Assembly (NCBI RefSeq): GCF_023973825.1
Contig: NC_090125.1
Coordinates: forward strand, 1,485,501-1,549,500
From: Plasmodium brasilianum
Taxonomy: Eukaryota > Apicomplexa > Aconoidasida > Haemosporida > Plasmodiidae
Reading direction: 5' to 3'
DNA: 64,000 nt
Position 1 is the stretch's first letter, and each line of letters starts with the position of its first letter. The notes beneath the pieces were generated by a model. The model worked only from the letters and a program-made list of their open reading frames with translations, did not search any database and was not told where the DNA came from. The translations under genes were made by a program, and so were the position numbers. Shown here piece by piece: positions 12,508 through 25,400 of the stretch.

Positions 12508-12875
12508 ATAAATATATGCGTGTATATGTGTACGGGTATATATATATATATGAAAATATGCGTATGTGTATATGTATATATGCATACGTACCCACGCATT
12601 GGTAAACGTTTTGAGGGTTTCTTCAAAAAATGACCGAGTAATTAATTTGTGCTTAAAAAAAAAAAAAAAAAAATATCAAATTTGTTCGTTCATTATACTT
12701 ATTAGCTTTGCTCAATCACTTTACCAATTCACTTTACCAATTCACTTTACCAATTCACTTTACCAATTCACTTTACCAATTCACTTTACCAATTCACTTT
12801 GCCAATTTACTTTGCCAATTCACTTTACCAATTCACTTTGCCAATTTACTTTGCCAATTTACTTTGTTCATGTTT
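11589..12875. other. Convergent intergenic region (3' ends of STX18 and TFIIE beta)
   Basis: The region has poly(A)/(T) runs (around 11727-11745, 11905-11926, 12047-12074, 12250-12277 and 12656-12672), TA runs (~12472-12500) and a 13-bp tandem array (12715-12870). Short open frames here are Tyr/Ile or Phe/Thr microsatellite translations and are not genes. Confidence 0.6.
12715..12870. repeat. 13-bp tandem repeat (CTTTACCAATTCA)
   Basis: About twelve copies, with TTTGCC variants in the later units, end a few bases before the TFIIE beta stop codon. They therefore lie in its immediate 3' flank or 3' UTR. The 13-bp period excludes a conserved peptide repeat. Confidence 0.88.
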
Positions 12876-14429
12876 TCACTTTTTTTGTATGAACTCATTT
12901 TTAATTTCGTCGGCCGTAAATAAGTGGGTGTTGTAAATTCTTTTCATTTTTTTAATGATTGGCGTAAGCTTGTCGTCTTTATTTTTTCTCTTTGGCACAT
13001 TATCATTGATAAAGAGTTTATTTGTTGATTTTAATTTATATTCTTTTAAAATGTTATCAAGATTTGGCAAGGTAATTTCATCCCATAAATTTTTTATGTC
13101 ATTTGTTATTGAATAGCGTTCTTTTTCAATATGTTCATATGAGAGTGGAAAAAAAATAAATCCCTTTAAATTATAAAAACAGTTATCACATTTATTTTTT
13201 GAATAGATATCACAGAATGTTGGTAAATTTTTACATTTTAATTTTCCTCTTAAATGACTATTATTTGATCGTATACATCGAACTTTTTTTTCATATAATA
13301 AAGTGTTAATCCATTTATATATTTCTTTATTTGTATTAATTAAATCATCATTAATTTCATAGCCATATAAATAGCCATATTTATTTATTTTATTTAATAA
13401 GGATGTTATATTTGTTATATCAACATATGGGTTTATATAACAAATTCTTTTTTCATTTAAATCAATTTTTATTTTCTTTGATGAAGCTAAATAACTTAAT
13501 AAAAAATTATTGTTTATATCTACACCTTTAAAACCTAAATTAATTAACATATTTTCAATATGAAAAAAAGATATACCTTTATTAGCTACATCACGATTAT
13601 TACTTATATGATTATTGTAATGTGATTTTAATATAGTTAATATTTTATGATATATAAAAGAATATGGTATTAACCCATTTTTATAATATATTTTTAAATT
13701 ACTTTTTATCATATATTTATTTCTATGTAGCATATTATTAGAATTGCTGTTATTATGAGCATTTACAACACTGCTACTGTTGTTGTTATTTGCATAATCG
13801 TTTATATTCCCACTATTATTTAGACTCTCATAATTATTTATGCTGTCGTTAATATTTAAACTATCAGTTATGTTCATAATGTCAAGGAAATTTTTCCCTT
13901 CATTAATACCAATAGTACTACTATCATCGTAATGTACATTTTCATTATTGTTAGTATTACCACTACTACTTTTTATAATGCCATTATTCGCAATGTTTAC
14001 TTTGTTTATATTATTTATATTACTAATAGTACTAATAGGACTAATATTACTTTTATTATTAATATTATTTACTCTGTTACTAATACTGTTTTGGTTACCA
14101 ATACTGTCATTTTGTAAATAACCTATAGTGTTGGCATTGTTCACGCGATTTGTGCTAATACCGCTTTTTTTAATATTGCCTGAACTTGCAATATTTATTT
14201 TTATATTTTTGGTTGCATTTGTTGATTTAGGTTTTTCTAATGAGCTTCTGTTAGCTACACAATTCTTGTTGTTCTGCGTATTGCTAATGCTCAGATTGTT
14301 ATTTGTATTTATATTATTATTTCTTGAATTGAAATCATTTTTTCGAAGACTTAAATTAATCATACTCTTTTTGTCAGCATAATTCAATTTAAATTTCATT
14401 TTTATATTTTTATTTTCTGCGTTTTGCAT
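12876..14429 (-). CDS. GTF2E2: Transcription initiation factor TFIIE, beta subunit
   Basis: A single exon of 517 residues, taking the ATG at 14429. An in-frame extension upstream only adds poly-Phe from a homopolymer. The first ~245 residues are an Asn/Ser/Ile-rich, presumably disordered region. From about residue 250 there are two consecutive winged-helix modules: the first opens IPYSFIYHKILTIL, and the second includes KEIYKWINTLLYEKKVRCIR. These are followed by the diagnostic C-terminus: a LW(D)EITLPNLDNILKEY helix (human LWRSVTVDSMDEEKIEEYL) and a basic KKMKRIYNTHL segment (human KKRRFKTHNEHL). TFIIE beta pairs with TFIIE alpha in the RNA polymerase II pre-initiation complex, recruits TFIIH and helps open promoter DNA. 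A CxxC (NKCDNC) lies between the domains. No frame problems are seen. Confidence 0.9.
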   Translation of the reverse strand: MQNAENKNIKMKFKLNYADKKSMINLSLRKNDFNSRNNNINTNNNLSISNTQNNKNCVANRSSLEKPKSTNATKNIKINIASSGNIKKSGISTNRVNNANTIGYLQNDSIGNQNSISNRVNNINNKSNISPISTISNINNINKVNIANNGIIKSSSGNTNNNENVHYDDSSTIGINEGKNFLDIMNITDSLNINDSINNYESLNNSGNINDYANNNNSSSVVNAHNNSNSNNMLHRNKYMIKSNLKIYYKNGLIPYSFIYHKILTILKSHYNNHISNNRDVANKGISFFHIENMLINLGFKGVDINNNFLLSYLASSKKIKIDLNEKRICYINPYVDITNITSLLNKINKYGYLYGYEINDDLINTNKEIYKWINTLLYEKKVRCIRSNNSHLRGKLKCKNLPTFCDIYSKNKCDNCFYNLKGFIFFPLSYEHIEKERYSITNDIKNLWDEITLPNLDNILKEYKLKSTNKLFINDNVPKRKNKDDKLTPIIKKMKRIYNTHLFTADEIKNEFIQKK

Positions 14430-15073
14430 TTTATACTCTTGCAGTGTTACGAAAAAAAAAAAAAAAAAAAAAAAAAAAAACATATATATATATATATATA
14501 TATACTCGAATTATTCCTTATGTGTGTTATGCAAGTGGTTCGGGTTGTGCAAATTATGCGAATTTCACGTATTTGTACAAATTATTCATATTACAAGAAT
14601 TTTACGTATTATATATTTATATACTATATATAAACAAATTAATGCGTACGTTATAATATAGAACAATATTATGAATGGTTTACATTTTTAATTACAATAA
14701 TGTGTATATTATATGAAATGAACCAAATGGATCAAACGAATCAAATGGTGGGATTGGAAAATACTCGCAGTTGTAAAACTTAACGTGTTTTACCTCACAT
14801 TCTTGCATATTATACATATATGCACACGCACACGCATACGTACGTATATACATATACATACATATATATATATACATACGCACACACCTACTGCAATTTT
14901 ACAAATAAACAAATTTTCCCTTTGCTGAAAATCACAACGCAGTTCAAAAAATTTTTTTTTTTAATAATTTTAGCTTACATCATTATACAGATACATGAAT
15001 AATTACTAGCACAAATACGAACGTATACAGAATTGCTAATTAAATGAGGAATATGTATGTATAGTACGTATAT

Positions 15074-15116
<43 letters not shown>

Positions 15117-15789
15117 ATATGTATGCATATATAACTGCACACTTATATACATACATACGCGCGCACATATATATACATGTGCATAAAGCGTACTCACTCA
15201 ACTGAATATATATACTAATATTTCACGGGTTATGCATTAATACATATCTGTATTTCTAATTATAAAGGAGTTTATATGCATGATTTTTTTTAAAAAAAAT
15301 GGAAATAATGGAAAAGAGGAAATGGAAAAAACAAAGAGAAGCTATAAAAAAAAAAGAAAAAAAACTAAATAAATCGTTTGTTTTTTCTTATTAAAATATG
15401 ATAAATATTGAAAGCAAAGAAGAGTATATTTAATTAGTATTTTTTTGTTCTGTTTTGTTTTTTTTTTTTTTATAATTTTCAAAATTTTTATTTAACATTT
15501 CGATTATATAACAATAAATTTTTTCTTTTTATTCTGTAATATTATAATATATGATAAGATGATATATATTCAAAATGCCTACATATATATGTGGGGAGGG
15601 GAAGGACTTTCTCTTTTATTATTATACTTGAAAAAAAATTAAAAAAAAAAGTGTTCATTCATTTTATTAATATCTACAGAGTTTTATAATAATTATATAA
15701 AAACTAATTCAAACAAAAATCAATGGAAGTGATGAAGTTGTAGAAAAACAATGGAAGAAAGAAAATAAGGGAAAAGGAAAAAATGGCAA

Positions 15790-16045
15790 AATGGAAAAAC
15801 GAAATATGGAAAGATAGTAAAATGGTAAAACGAAAATAAGGAAAAATGTCAAAATGGAAAAACGAAAATAAGGAAAAATAGCAAAATGGAAATACGAAAA
15901 TAAGGAAAAATGGTAAAAGGGTAAATTGAAAATATGGAAAAATGGTAAAAGGGTAAATTGAAAATATGGAAAAATGGTAAAAGGGTAAATTGAAAATATG
16001 GAAAAATGGTAAAAGGGTAAATTGAAAATATGGCAAAATAGAAAA
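15790..16045. repeat. Tandem repeat of ~31-32 bp, polypurine-biased
   Basis: Four near-identical 32-bp units (GGAAAAATGGTAAAAGGGTA plus 12 nt) span about 15903-16035. They are preceded by three or more related ~31-bp units carrying AAACGAAAATAAGG. The plus strand is almost pure purine plus T. An open frame on the minus strand (Phe/Leu/Pro-rich) is a by-product. Confidence 0.85.
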
Positions 16046-16050
16046 AAGAG

Positions 16051-16082
<32 letters not shown>

Positions 16083-17879
16083 GAGAACAAAATTTTATAA
16101 AATTGTAAAATTCAAAAAATATAGTATAATATATAAAATTTCGTACTAAAATAAATATATAATATACATAAAATATAAATGAAAACACTGGTAAAAAAAA
16201 TGTACTTTCTTCAAGTTATTTTATTTCTCTTTTTATTTTTTTTACTATAACAAATGACAAAAATTGAAAGCGTCAATTTTCATTGGTTCGTATAATAATA
16301 ATAAAACGTTCTCTTATTATGATATATAAATTTTAAGAGAGCTCGAACTATGTTAATTTATTTCATTTATATTTGATGTGTTTTATTAATAATGCATAGT
16401 TGCCATCCATCAATTTTTATTTTTACTTTAAAAAAAATATATAATATCTCATATGATTCCAGGCATGTGTAAAAAGGTAAAATATATTAATATAGTAAAT
16501 AATAAAATAAAAGGGGAATATAATACTAATAATATGCTACTAAAAATACGTACGTACGTACATATATATATATATATATACATATATATATTTTAATTTT
16601 TTTCTTTTTTTAAATGATGAAAGATTTTATAATATTATAAAATATAAAAGAAATCCGCACCAAATCGAATTAGCAAAAAGAAAAGGTTGAAAAAAAAAAG
16701 ATATTTTTGTTATAGTTGAATTTAAAAAAAAATAAATCAAAAAATAAAAAAATTTATTAAACAAAATATTGCTGTTATGTGTAGTAATAAATATATCATT
16801 TCTTTTTTTTTCCCAATTAATGCTATATGAAAGATAAAATTAAAAAATAAAACAAAAAATATAAAATAAAAAAAAAAATAAGATAAAATAAAAATGGAAA
16901 TCGATTTGTAGTAAATTTTGTGAGTGAATTCTATCACTTGAAAAATTAACACACATATATGTATATGTATGTATATATATGATCATATACATATATATAT
17001 TATATGTATACGTACGAGATATATATTAAGAAAAAATATTCTAGCAAGAAACAAAAAATAAGGGGATAATAAACATGATAAAATATACATATATATTTGT
17101 TATTTATATTAAAGTGTAAAACAAACAAACAAACAAAAAAAAAAAATAAATAACATTTGGACAAAAGTTTTAAGTAAATATATCTATAATTCCCTTAATG
17201 GGAAATTGTTATAGTATTATGCTCTTTACTATTTTCTATTCCTTTACCTGAATGAAGAAAAATGTAAGTTGAAAAAGGATAAAGGATAAAAAAAAGTGCA
17301 GTTTAAATTTTGCTCGTGTGCAAAGAGGAAAAAAAAAAAAAAAAAAATATAAAATAAAAATAAATACAGATATAAATGTAAATGTAGATGTAAATATAAA
17401 TACATGGATATATATATATATATATACATAATGGTGCAATATGCTAGTATATGTGTGTATAGAAATGAAATTAAAATAGGGTGTTCGAAACAACATTCCC
17501 CATGCATGTAAAAAGGTATATGTTTGTGTATATAGGTATGGATACAAAATTCTTTAAAGAGTCTCTTTTCATTTTTATTTTTCAGTTTGTGTTATCAATT
17601 TTTGTACACTGCTGTAGAATATATGGGAGTTAAAATAAAATAAAACAAAACAATTTATAATAATTACCCGTATTTTATGATGATATTAGTGCTTTTATTC
17701 ATTATCAAAGTCAATTTTTTTTTTTTTTGTTTTGTGTCCAAATTAAATATGTGTTAGTAATGTATAAGTGAGTAATTAATACTATAAGCCAGTATGCCAT
17801 TTTCTTCCGTAATTAAGAAGAAAGGAAAATATGTTTGAATATTGGTAGACACAGCCAAAAAGGTGTAAACATGTAATTT

Positions 17880-18110
17880 GTACATGTACATTTATACATA
17901 AACAAATATAAATATAAATATAAATATACATATAAATATACATATAAATATACATATAAATATAAATATACATATAAATATAAATATACATATACATATA
18001 AATATACATATAAATATACATATAAATATACATATAAATATACATATATATATACATATAAATATACATATAAATATACATATATATATACATATATATA
18101 TATACACATT
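17880..18110. repeat. 12-bp AT microsatellite (TATACATATAAA family)
   Basis: A ~220 bp array alternates TATACATA and TATAAATA units. It translates into Tyr/Ile repeats in several frames, typical of a microsatellite rather than a gene. It lies about 300 bp beyond the APC2 stop codon. Confidence 0.85.
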
Positions 18111-18392
18111 CGTTGTCGCTTAACAAGAGCAACCATCAAACGAGCATATTAGTTACATTTGAAAATAAACAGCCCAAACGAATGAAAAATCGTACATAAC
18201 ATAAAATAAAAGAAAAGGAAATTTTTTTTTTAAAATCAGTTTGAAAAAATGGCATACACAAAATGTTTGAATCATGATGGATTATATTAAATCTGTATAT
18301 AATTGAAAACTAGTCATTTAAAAAAAACGATATATACCCAAGTGCGTATATATACATATAAGCACATATGTACATGTTCTCTTTGTATGGGC

Positions 18393-21300
18393 TTAGGTTG
18401 GTTGCCAATTTCCCCCAGTGCGCGCAATTTTGTTTTTCTTCAACATTATATTTAAAATTACTAAAACGCTTTGTTGTGATATATTTTTTAATTTCTTTTC
18501 TGTTAATGTTTTATTTAAATTATTTACAATTAAAAAAAGAGGTGTAGATATATTTCTTCCAGGCTCTGATTTCATCTTGTTCATTCTTTCTTTTGTTATT
18601 CGTAAAATTTCGTTTTCATAAAATTCGTAAGATTCATCTAAATTTAAATTATCGAAAGTCCTTCGCTTTTTCATTTCCTTATCTTCTTCGTTATCTGTTA
18701 CAACATCATCCAAAAAATAGTCTATGGGCTCATCTGAGGAAAGAAGAGGCAAAATGGCTGGTTAGCTTATTGACTGGTTGAGAAACAACGGAAAAGAAAT
18801 AAAATATGCATACATGCACATATACATACATATGTAATCACGCATGTATGGCAAAAAAAGATATGGAGCAATCAAGTGTACGAGAAAAATTGTCTACTGT
18901 TGCATATGCAGCATGTATTATGTGTATGCAATCGAGCAAACTTAAAAAAGGTAGCTCTAAAATGAATATTATTACTCATACTACTACTCAAGTTAAAACT
19001 ACTATTTTTGCTATTTAAGGTTTCTTCCTCATTTACTACTGATTTATCTTTATGTACGCTACTTTCACTGTTATGTATATATGATACTAAATTATTAACG
19101 CATATTTGTTCATTTGCAGTTTTATCAATTCGCTTCTTCTTTTTCGGTAATTCATTGACACCATTTGTTGTTTCAGAATTTATTTTTTTGTCTTTTTCTT
19201 TGTCCTTTTCCTTATCCTTATTTTTTTCTTTTTCCATATATTTTCTTTTTTCCTTTTCTATTTCTATTTTCCCCCCCCTTTTTTTTTTTTTTTCTTTTTC
19301 TATCTCTTTCTCACCGTCTATTTTTTTTTCTTTTTTCTCAATATTATTATCATCATCATTATTTGTAATATTTTTGTTATTTGAAGGGTTCGAACTTTTT
19401 GAACGAGAGCTCTTATCGCTATCTGGACTATTACGAGTACTGCAGCTATGACCATTAGAATGGGCATTATTTTGATTATTTCTCTTCCTATTATTAACAT
19501 TTGAATTATTGCTAATATTATTACCACTACATGAGTCTTTTTCGCTATGCATGTTACCATAATTTTTACTGCTGTTACATAGGAGACTATGCAAGAAACA
19601 GTTTGTACTAGCGATACCGCTGCCATGGCCACTACTACTGCTACCACTACTACTGCTGCCACTACTACTGCTACCACTACTACTGCTACCACTACTACTA
19701 ATACTACCACTACTACTAATACTACCACTACTTATTAGGTTTTTATTATTATTATAAATACGCAAGTTGTCGCTTTTTTTTTCGACTTCTTTCTCATGCG
19801 ATTGTTGTTGTTGTTCTTCTTCCCTCTTGCATAATTTTTTTTTTTGCAGAACAGTAACAGCAGACAGTTCTTCGCTCACCGGCGGGTTCGTTACCGTTGT
19901 TCTATTATTAAATAATTGTTTTTCAAAATACGCATTGCCACTGTTAATGTGTGTGCTATTACTACTTTTATTTCTACTGCATTTTATTTTTTTTGCTAAT
20001 TTACCTTCTACACTATTTTTCCACGAATGAAGATTGAATTCATTTGCAAGTCTTCTCCTTCTAACTTTTTTAAAAAAGGGGTCATTGAAATCATAGACTC
20101 GTCCCCTCAGTGGTTGTTCCTTTGTTTGTTCTTCTGCATCTTCTACTGTACCTTCCTGTTCCTTCAATTCCTCTTCTTCCAATTCCCCTTTATGTGCTAC
20201 TTCATACGCATCTACCTCAGCTTCTTCGTCCGCATCTACATCCGCATCTACATCCGCATCTACATCCGCTTCTACATCCGCTTCTGCATCCGCTTCTACA
20301 TCTGCATCTCCATTTTTTGTTTTCTTTTCATCCAGGTCGCCATCAAACTCTGATAACGAATAGACGTTAAACTGTGTCGTTTTGTTATTTCTCTTGTTCA
20401 TAATTTTAAACGTATTTTTTTGTAAAAACTTTTTTCTACTTAATTTTTTTAAAATTTCTTTTATAAATTTTTCTGACATATTTGTCTTTTGAATTAAATA
20501 TTCTTCTGTAAAAAATAATTTAATGTGTATATCATTAATATTTTTATTATATGTTATTTTTTCTATTTCCCTTTCTTGATATGCTTTTAAAAAATTCAAA
20601 TTATAAAAAATGTTCTCTTTCGATATTTTCTTATTTAATTTATTCATTGTTATCACTCTCTTATGATAAACATTGTTTTTGGAGTTATTAGAATTCACTC
20701 TATCAAATGAGTTATCATTTATTACATGCGCATTTGAAATGTACCCTCTGTTCGTTTTTGCTCCCCCTACTTCTGTAACCCCTACTTCTGTAACCGCTAC
20801 TTCTGTAACCCCTCCTTCTTCTTTTACCATGGTATGCATTTCTTCTCCTTCATTACTTATTTTTACGTTACTAACACCTCTTACTCTGTCATGAACCTTA
20901 TCACCCTTTCCACTCGACTGTCCTGCATTTGAAATATATTCTTCTATTTTCGCATTTTCCATTAGATCCTTTTTTTTTTCTTTATTTCCCCCATCTTCTT
21001 CTTCCTGCTCACAGTTTAAGCAGTCAACACTGCTAACATCTTTGCTAACAACTTTGTTCTCATCCTCACTCTCGTTCTCGTTGCAGCAGTGGGTTCTTCG
21101 CTCGTGTACATAGCTGATGATGCTACTGCTTCTGCTCATACGTTTATCATATTTTTTATCACATGCTGCTGCCACATCCGCTCCTCTAGTAGTAGCCTCC
21201 CCCCAATTGACTTTTATACCATCCCTAAACCCTAGTGCCGCCCCTTCCTTTTTATGTATATCCCTTCTGATATTTCTTTTCCTTTTGGATATAGAAAAAT

Positions 21301-22454
21301 CTTTCGAGTTTTTGATTATATGGAAATCGTACAAAATAATATTCTCATTAACAATAATATGAATGGTCTTATTCTCGTTAAGTTTATAATTGGACGAAAT
21401 GAACATGTATTCATAATTGTAAATATTACTATTTGTCTTCAGGTTATTGTAAAATAAATTATTTTTATAAATATCAATAGTATGTGTTTCTAATTTATTT
21501 AAAAATAAAAATAATAATCCTTCTGACAATTTAACTGTGAATATGTAATCATTGATATTCAAATCTATATAGCATAATTCATATAAAAAAATTAAATATT
21601 TATCTCTATTTTTTTTTTGATATATATTATTAATTATATTAAAATAAGTATGTACATAGTCAGGTAAAAGATGCTTTATCATTTGATTATTATCTTTTAA
21701 ATTTTCAAATTTCCAGTATTCTAAATTTAACACAGTGAATGATATTTGAATTCCGTTTCTTGTCAATTCTTCTCTTATTAAGGAGTTATAGCATGTGCTA
21801 CCAAAACCATTACTTCTGAATGTGCTTAATATTCCATCCTGTATTCCATCGTAATGATCTAGCTCATTTACCTCACTCATTTGAACAGTTCCCTTTCCTA
21901 TGCATGCACAGTTTGCTACCTCATTTTTTTCACTCTCTCTATTATGCGATACTTCACTGGAATAGATACCTCTCTCCACCAATTTCATATCATCTAAACG
22001 TGGAAATACAGATTCATCATTTTTCTTTTTGTTTGCAATAATTTCGTAGTTTTCACCATCTGCTCTCCCCTCATTTGATTCTTTTATTTTTATATATTTG
22101 TTTATATAAGGAAGATTCAAATTGTAGTTAAGGAGCATGTCCTCTACCATATTCTTCAGTCTCGTAAGGACAGAAAAGCTAAAATAATTTTGTAAATATT
22201 CAATAATAAATAAATTTCTTTTTAAAATGTAAACATCCTTCATGTTATTTTGCATAAATCTGTCTTCATCATCATCACTACTTAAATAATCTTCCGTAAA
22301 AAAAAAAAATAAATTATTTTCATGCTGCTCAAAAGGGGGTAATAATTTGTCATTAGCATCTCTCACCATGTTAGTACAATTTAAATTATTCTTCAATTTG
22401 TTTTTTATGTTACTGTTAGTTCTCCTTTTTTGACGATTACTCTGTTGATGATCA
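18393..22454 (-). CDS. APC2: APC2, C-terminal segment (cullin C-terminal part and APC2 winged helix)
   Basis: The last exon is 18393-18733 (acceptor CTTTCCTCAG). The preceding exon runs from a donor near 18976 (ATGA/GTAATA keeps phase; other donors down to ~18900 are possible) up to the T-run at 22455-22478. Recognisable APC2/cullin blocks are a LNLEYWKF segment near 21,710 (human SxFWP), the following helix and a DYIFTVKLSEGLLFLF strand/helix near 21,530 (human RTLEFxVTPxQAA), and a winged helix around 20,470-20,530. The last exon carries the small APC2-specific C-terminal domain (helices, then KKNKIARTGGNWQP). APC2 is the cullin-like scaffold of the anaphase-promoting complex that holds the RING subunit APC11 and drives mitotic exit. 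Long Asn, Ser (~19,620-19,735), Lys/Glu and Asp-Ala (~20,220-20,300) inserts split the domains. It continues upstream, in another frame, into the next segment. Confidence 0.82.
19620..19740 (-). repeat. Poly-Ser/Gly coding repeat in APC2
   Basis: Triplet and 12-bp units (AGTAGTGGTAGC type on the minus strand) encode a run of Ser-Ser-Ser-Gly. It is in frame with the cullin C-terminal segment and lies between conserved blocks, so it is a disordered insert. Confidence 0.8.
20222..20305 (-). repeat. Asp-Ala-Val coding repeat in APC2
   Basis: Short units encode (DADVDA/EADVEA) repeats on the minus strand, giving an acidic linker just downstream of the winged-helix block of the APC2-like protein. 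Confidence 0.8.
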
Positions 22455-25400
22455 TTTTTTTTTTTTTTTTTTTTTTTTCATTACGCGATTTGGGTTTATC
22501 CTCTTTGTCCGACTTACTTCCATTACATGCATGCATAAATGTGTTAGTCTCTGCGTTTTCTCTTTTGGTACGCACACTTGTCAGTTGTTCATCAATTTCT
22601 TCCTTTTTAAACTGCCCCTCCTCCATCTCTCTCTTGACAATTACCTTACCATAATTTGTGTCTATCCCCCCAGCACCCGCATTCCTGCTAATGCTGCTTC
22701 CACTTCTACTACCATTTCTACTGTTACTGTTAATATTATCGTTATTGTCATTATCGATACTGTTGTTATTATTACCGCTGCGATTCTCCCCTTTCGCAAT
22801 TTCGATTGAGCAGTCTGCATCAAAAGGGGCGTTTTCCCACTCGATACACAAACAGTTACGCTCCCCACTTTTTCCTCTTTCGTTCAAGTTATTTACGCGT
22901 TTATGACCACCACAAGTGCAGCAAACTGTGCCAGTACAGCCAATACCGCTATTCGGAGCACTAGTCCGGTAGTCAAAAAACTTAATGAAACTACCTGGTT
23001 TTACTTTTCTATTCCTGAGCACTTTGTAGCTATCGTAACTGCTAAACTTATTGCAGAATATATAATTGTAGTAAAAATAATCATAAATTAATATGGTCTC
23101 AAAATGTTTATCTTTGCCTTTTTTATATTTTTTTCTAATGTACTTCTCAAAATAATACGTGTTCAGGTAAAAATACGAATTTATATATGTATCACAAATA
23201 TATTTGTAATATTTATATAAAAATATATCTAGGCCTCCCAATATACTAATATATAAGGGTATAAGGTATATTAAATCTGTTTTACTATTTACTCTCTTTT
23301 CCTTGTCTTTGAATTTCATTTCTTTTCTTTTACTTTTTTTATTAAATTCATGATATGATTTATATTTGATAAAGCAAAAAGAGCTGTCATAATTAAAATA
23401 TAAAAAATTTTCATATCTTTCCTTTCTATATGCACTTTCAATACTATGACTTTTATTTTCTATAGGTATAATATTATACGAGTTCTCACGTGTTTCATCA
23501 TAACTCTTCATATCTTCATTTATTTTTGTGCTTCTTATATCAGTTGTACTTAACAAGGATAACAACTTAAATGAGTTTTCCATAGTAAGATCCTTTATAT
23601 GGAAGCAAATTTTCCCCCTCTCATTTTCGTCATTACTAGTACTATTACTTACGGATGAAGTAGAAGAATAACTATAACATACACTACTGCTACTATCATT
23701 ATTATTGTAATCATCATCATTACAATACAATTTACTACTATAATTTAGAGAATCTTGTTTTTCATCTTTTCCTTTCGTACTTATTTCATAATTCTTGTAC
23801 ATTTCGTCTACATAATGAAAGAATTCATCAGAGCTGTAATCAATAATTTCATAATTTTGTTTATCCTTTTTAATTATTTTTTTTCTTTTACTTTCAGTTT
23901 TTTCCTTATTCACATTTTCTCTGTTATAAAAGGAGTTAGACAAACTTATAGTATCACTTCCCATGGCACCACATAACTGATGCCTGGGTAAAAAGTTAGA
24001 CGTTCGTCCTTCTCTCCCCGCTGTGTATATCTTTCCTCTTGCCGTTTCCCTTCTCCTTGCTACTTCTCCCCCTCTTGCCGCTTCTCCTCCTCTTGCCGCT
24101 TCTCCCCCTCTTGCTACTTCCCCTCCTCTTGCTACTTCCCCTCCTCTTGCTACTTCCCCTCCTCTTACTTTCTGGCCCCACTGGTCATACGTACGCAAAA
24201 TATGGTCATAAGAATTCCCATCCTCATCACTATTCGCACTTTCGCTCCTCTCGTTAATTTCATTTATCCTTCTATTGCTCTTATTCGAAGTATTGACCAA
24301 ATGATGCTCACAATTGTTAGTAGCAACTGACATACATGTGCCTTTTTTTCTTCCTTTCATTTTGTTTTTCTCACAACATAAAGTACCTACTCCTACACTG
24401 TCAGAAGGAAGACAAGTAGATTCCCTCTCTTTTTCGTATGATCGATAATTTCTACCTCGGATATGCTTAATTTTTATTAAACTTTCATTATTTGAGCTGT
24501 AGTTATCATCACTGGAGCATATGCTTTTACATTGTAGAAACATTTTTTTAATTAATTCTGGATTAACATTTGAAAATTTTACTCTTTTAAAAGCTCCTTG
24601 TTTTGTATTCTTCTTCACTACAGAAGAGTCATACGTCCTTATGCAGTGTGAGTCAACATGATTTGCTACCTGATCATTGCGCGCCGATCGCATCAACAAT
24701 TCCGAATAGGTGGTACCATGAAAACGATCACTAGGGAGGTACCCCAGTCGCTCAGTTGAAAAGAGATGTTCCCTTTGACCCTTCCATGAAATACCAAAGT
24801 TGTTTAAGTTGTTCATACTGGAATGAATTACATCTCTAACCCCTCCAGTAGCAGTAACGTCGATATGTCGATCTGTTAAGGATTGACTCTTCTTCTCCCC
24901 TTCGCAGTAACATACTATTTGGTTCAGAATATGAAGAATAATTTTTTTGTCGTTAAAATATTTATATAAATATCTCTTTAAAAACATTTTGTTGTCAACT
25001 TTTGTGTCTTGATATATGAATAAGAACAATTTATTAAAAACATGAAAATGAAAATTCTGGAAATTTTGAGAATATTTCAAAAGTAATTTAAATAATTTTT
25101 CTATTTTTTTATTTCTTATTTTTATTATTCTTGTAATTTTTACTAAATTAAAAATAAGATTGGTCATTCTTTCTCCATCTATAGAATCTCTTCTCCCTTT
25201 ATGGTTATATAATTTTTCAATTAATAAATAATACAAATTTTTATATATGACCAAGTCAGAATTTTTTTTTTTTTTATTCTCAAAATTTAGTAGATAAATT
25301 AAATGATACATAAACTTTATATCTTCTAATCCCTTTTTACAATTTTTAAAATTTGTTAACGCATCAACAATACAATGTCTTTTCATTTCCAACATTTCTA

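Larger units (their letters stand above)
14430..18392. other. Large (3.9 kb) gene-free, very A+T-rich region
   Basis: The region separates the 5' end of TFIIE beta from the 3' end of APC2, both on the minus strand. It contains TA dinucleotide blocks (14482-14503, 15079-15112, 16562-16590), a 32-bp tandem array (about 15830-16040), a Tyr/Ile-type 12-bp array (17880-18110) and many A/T runs. It must hold the TFIIE beta promoter and the APC2 terminator. No coding exon or structured RNA could be recognised. Confidence 0.6.

Noticed and set aside
15704..16090. 128-codon Phe/Leu/Pro-rich minus-strand frame
   Set aside because: It is a translation of the 31-32 bp purine-rich tandem array; repeat-derived and without homology.
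17185..17215. Short inverted repeat TTCCC-TTAAT-GGGAA as terminator or ncRNA hairpin
   Set aside because: A five-bp stem in AT-rich spacer is expected by chance, and no neighbouring structure supports it.
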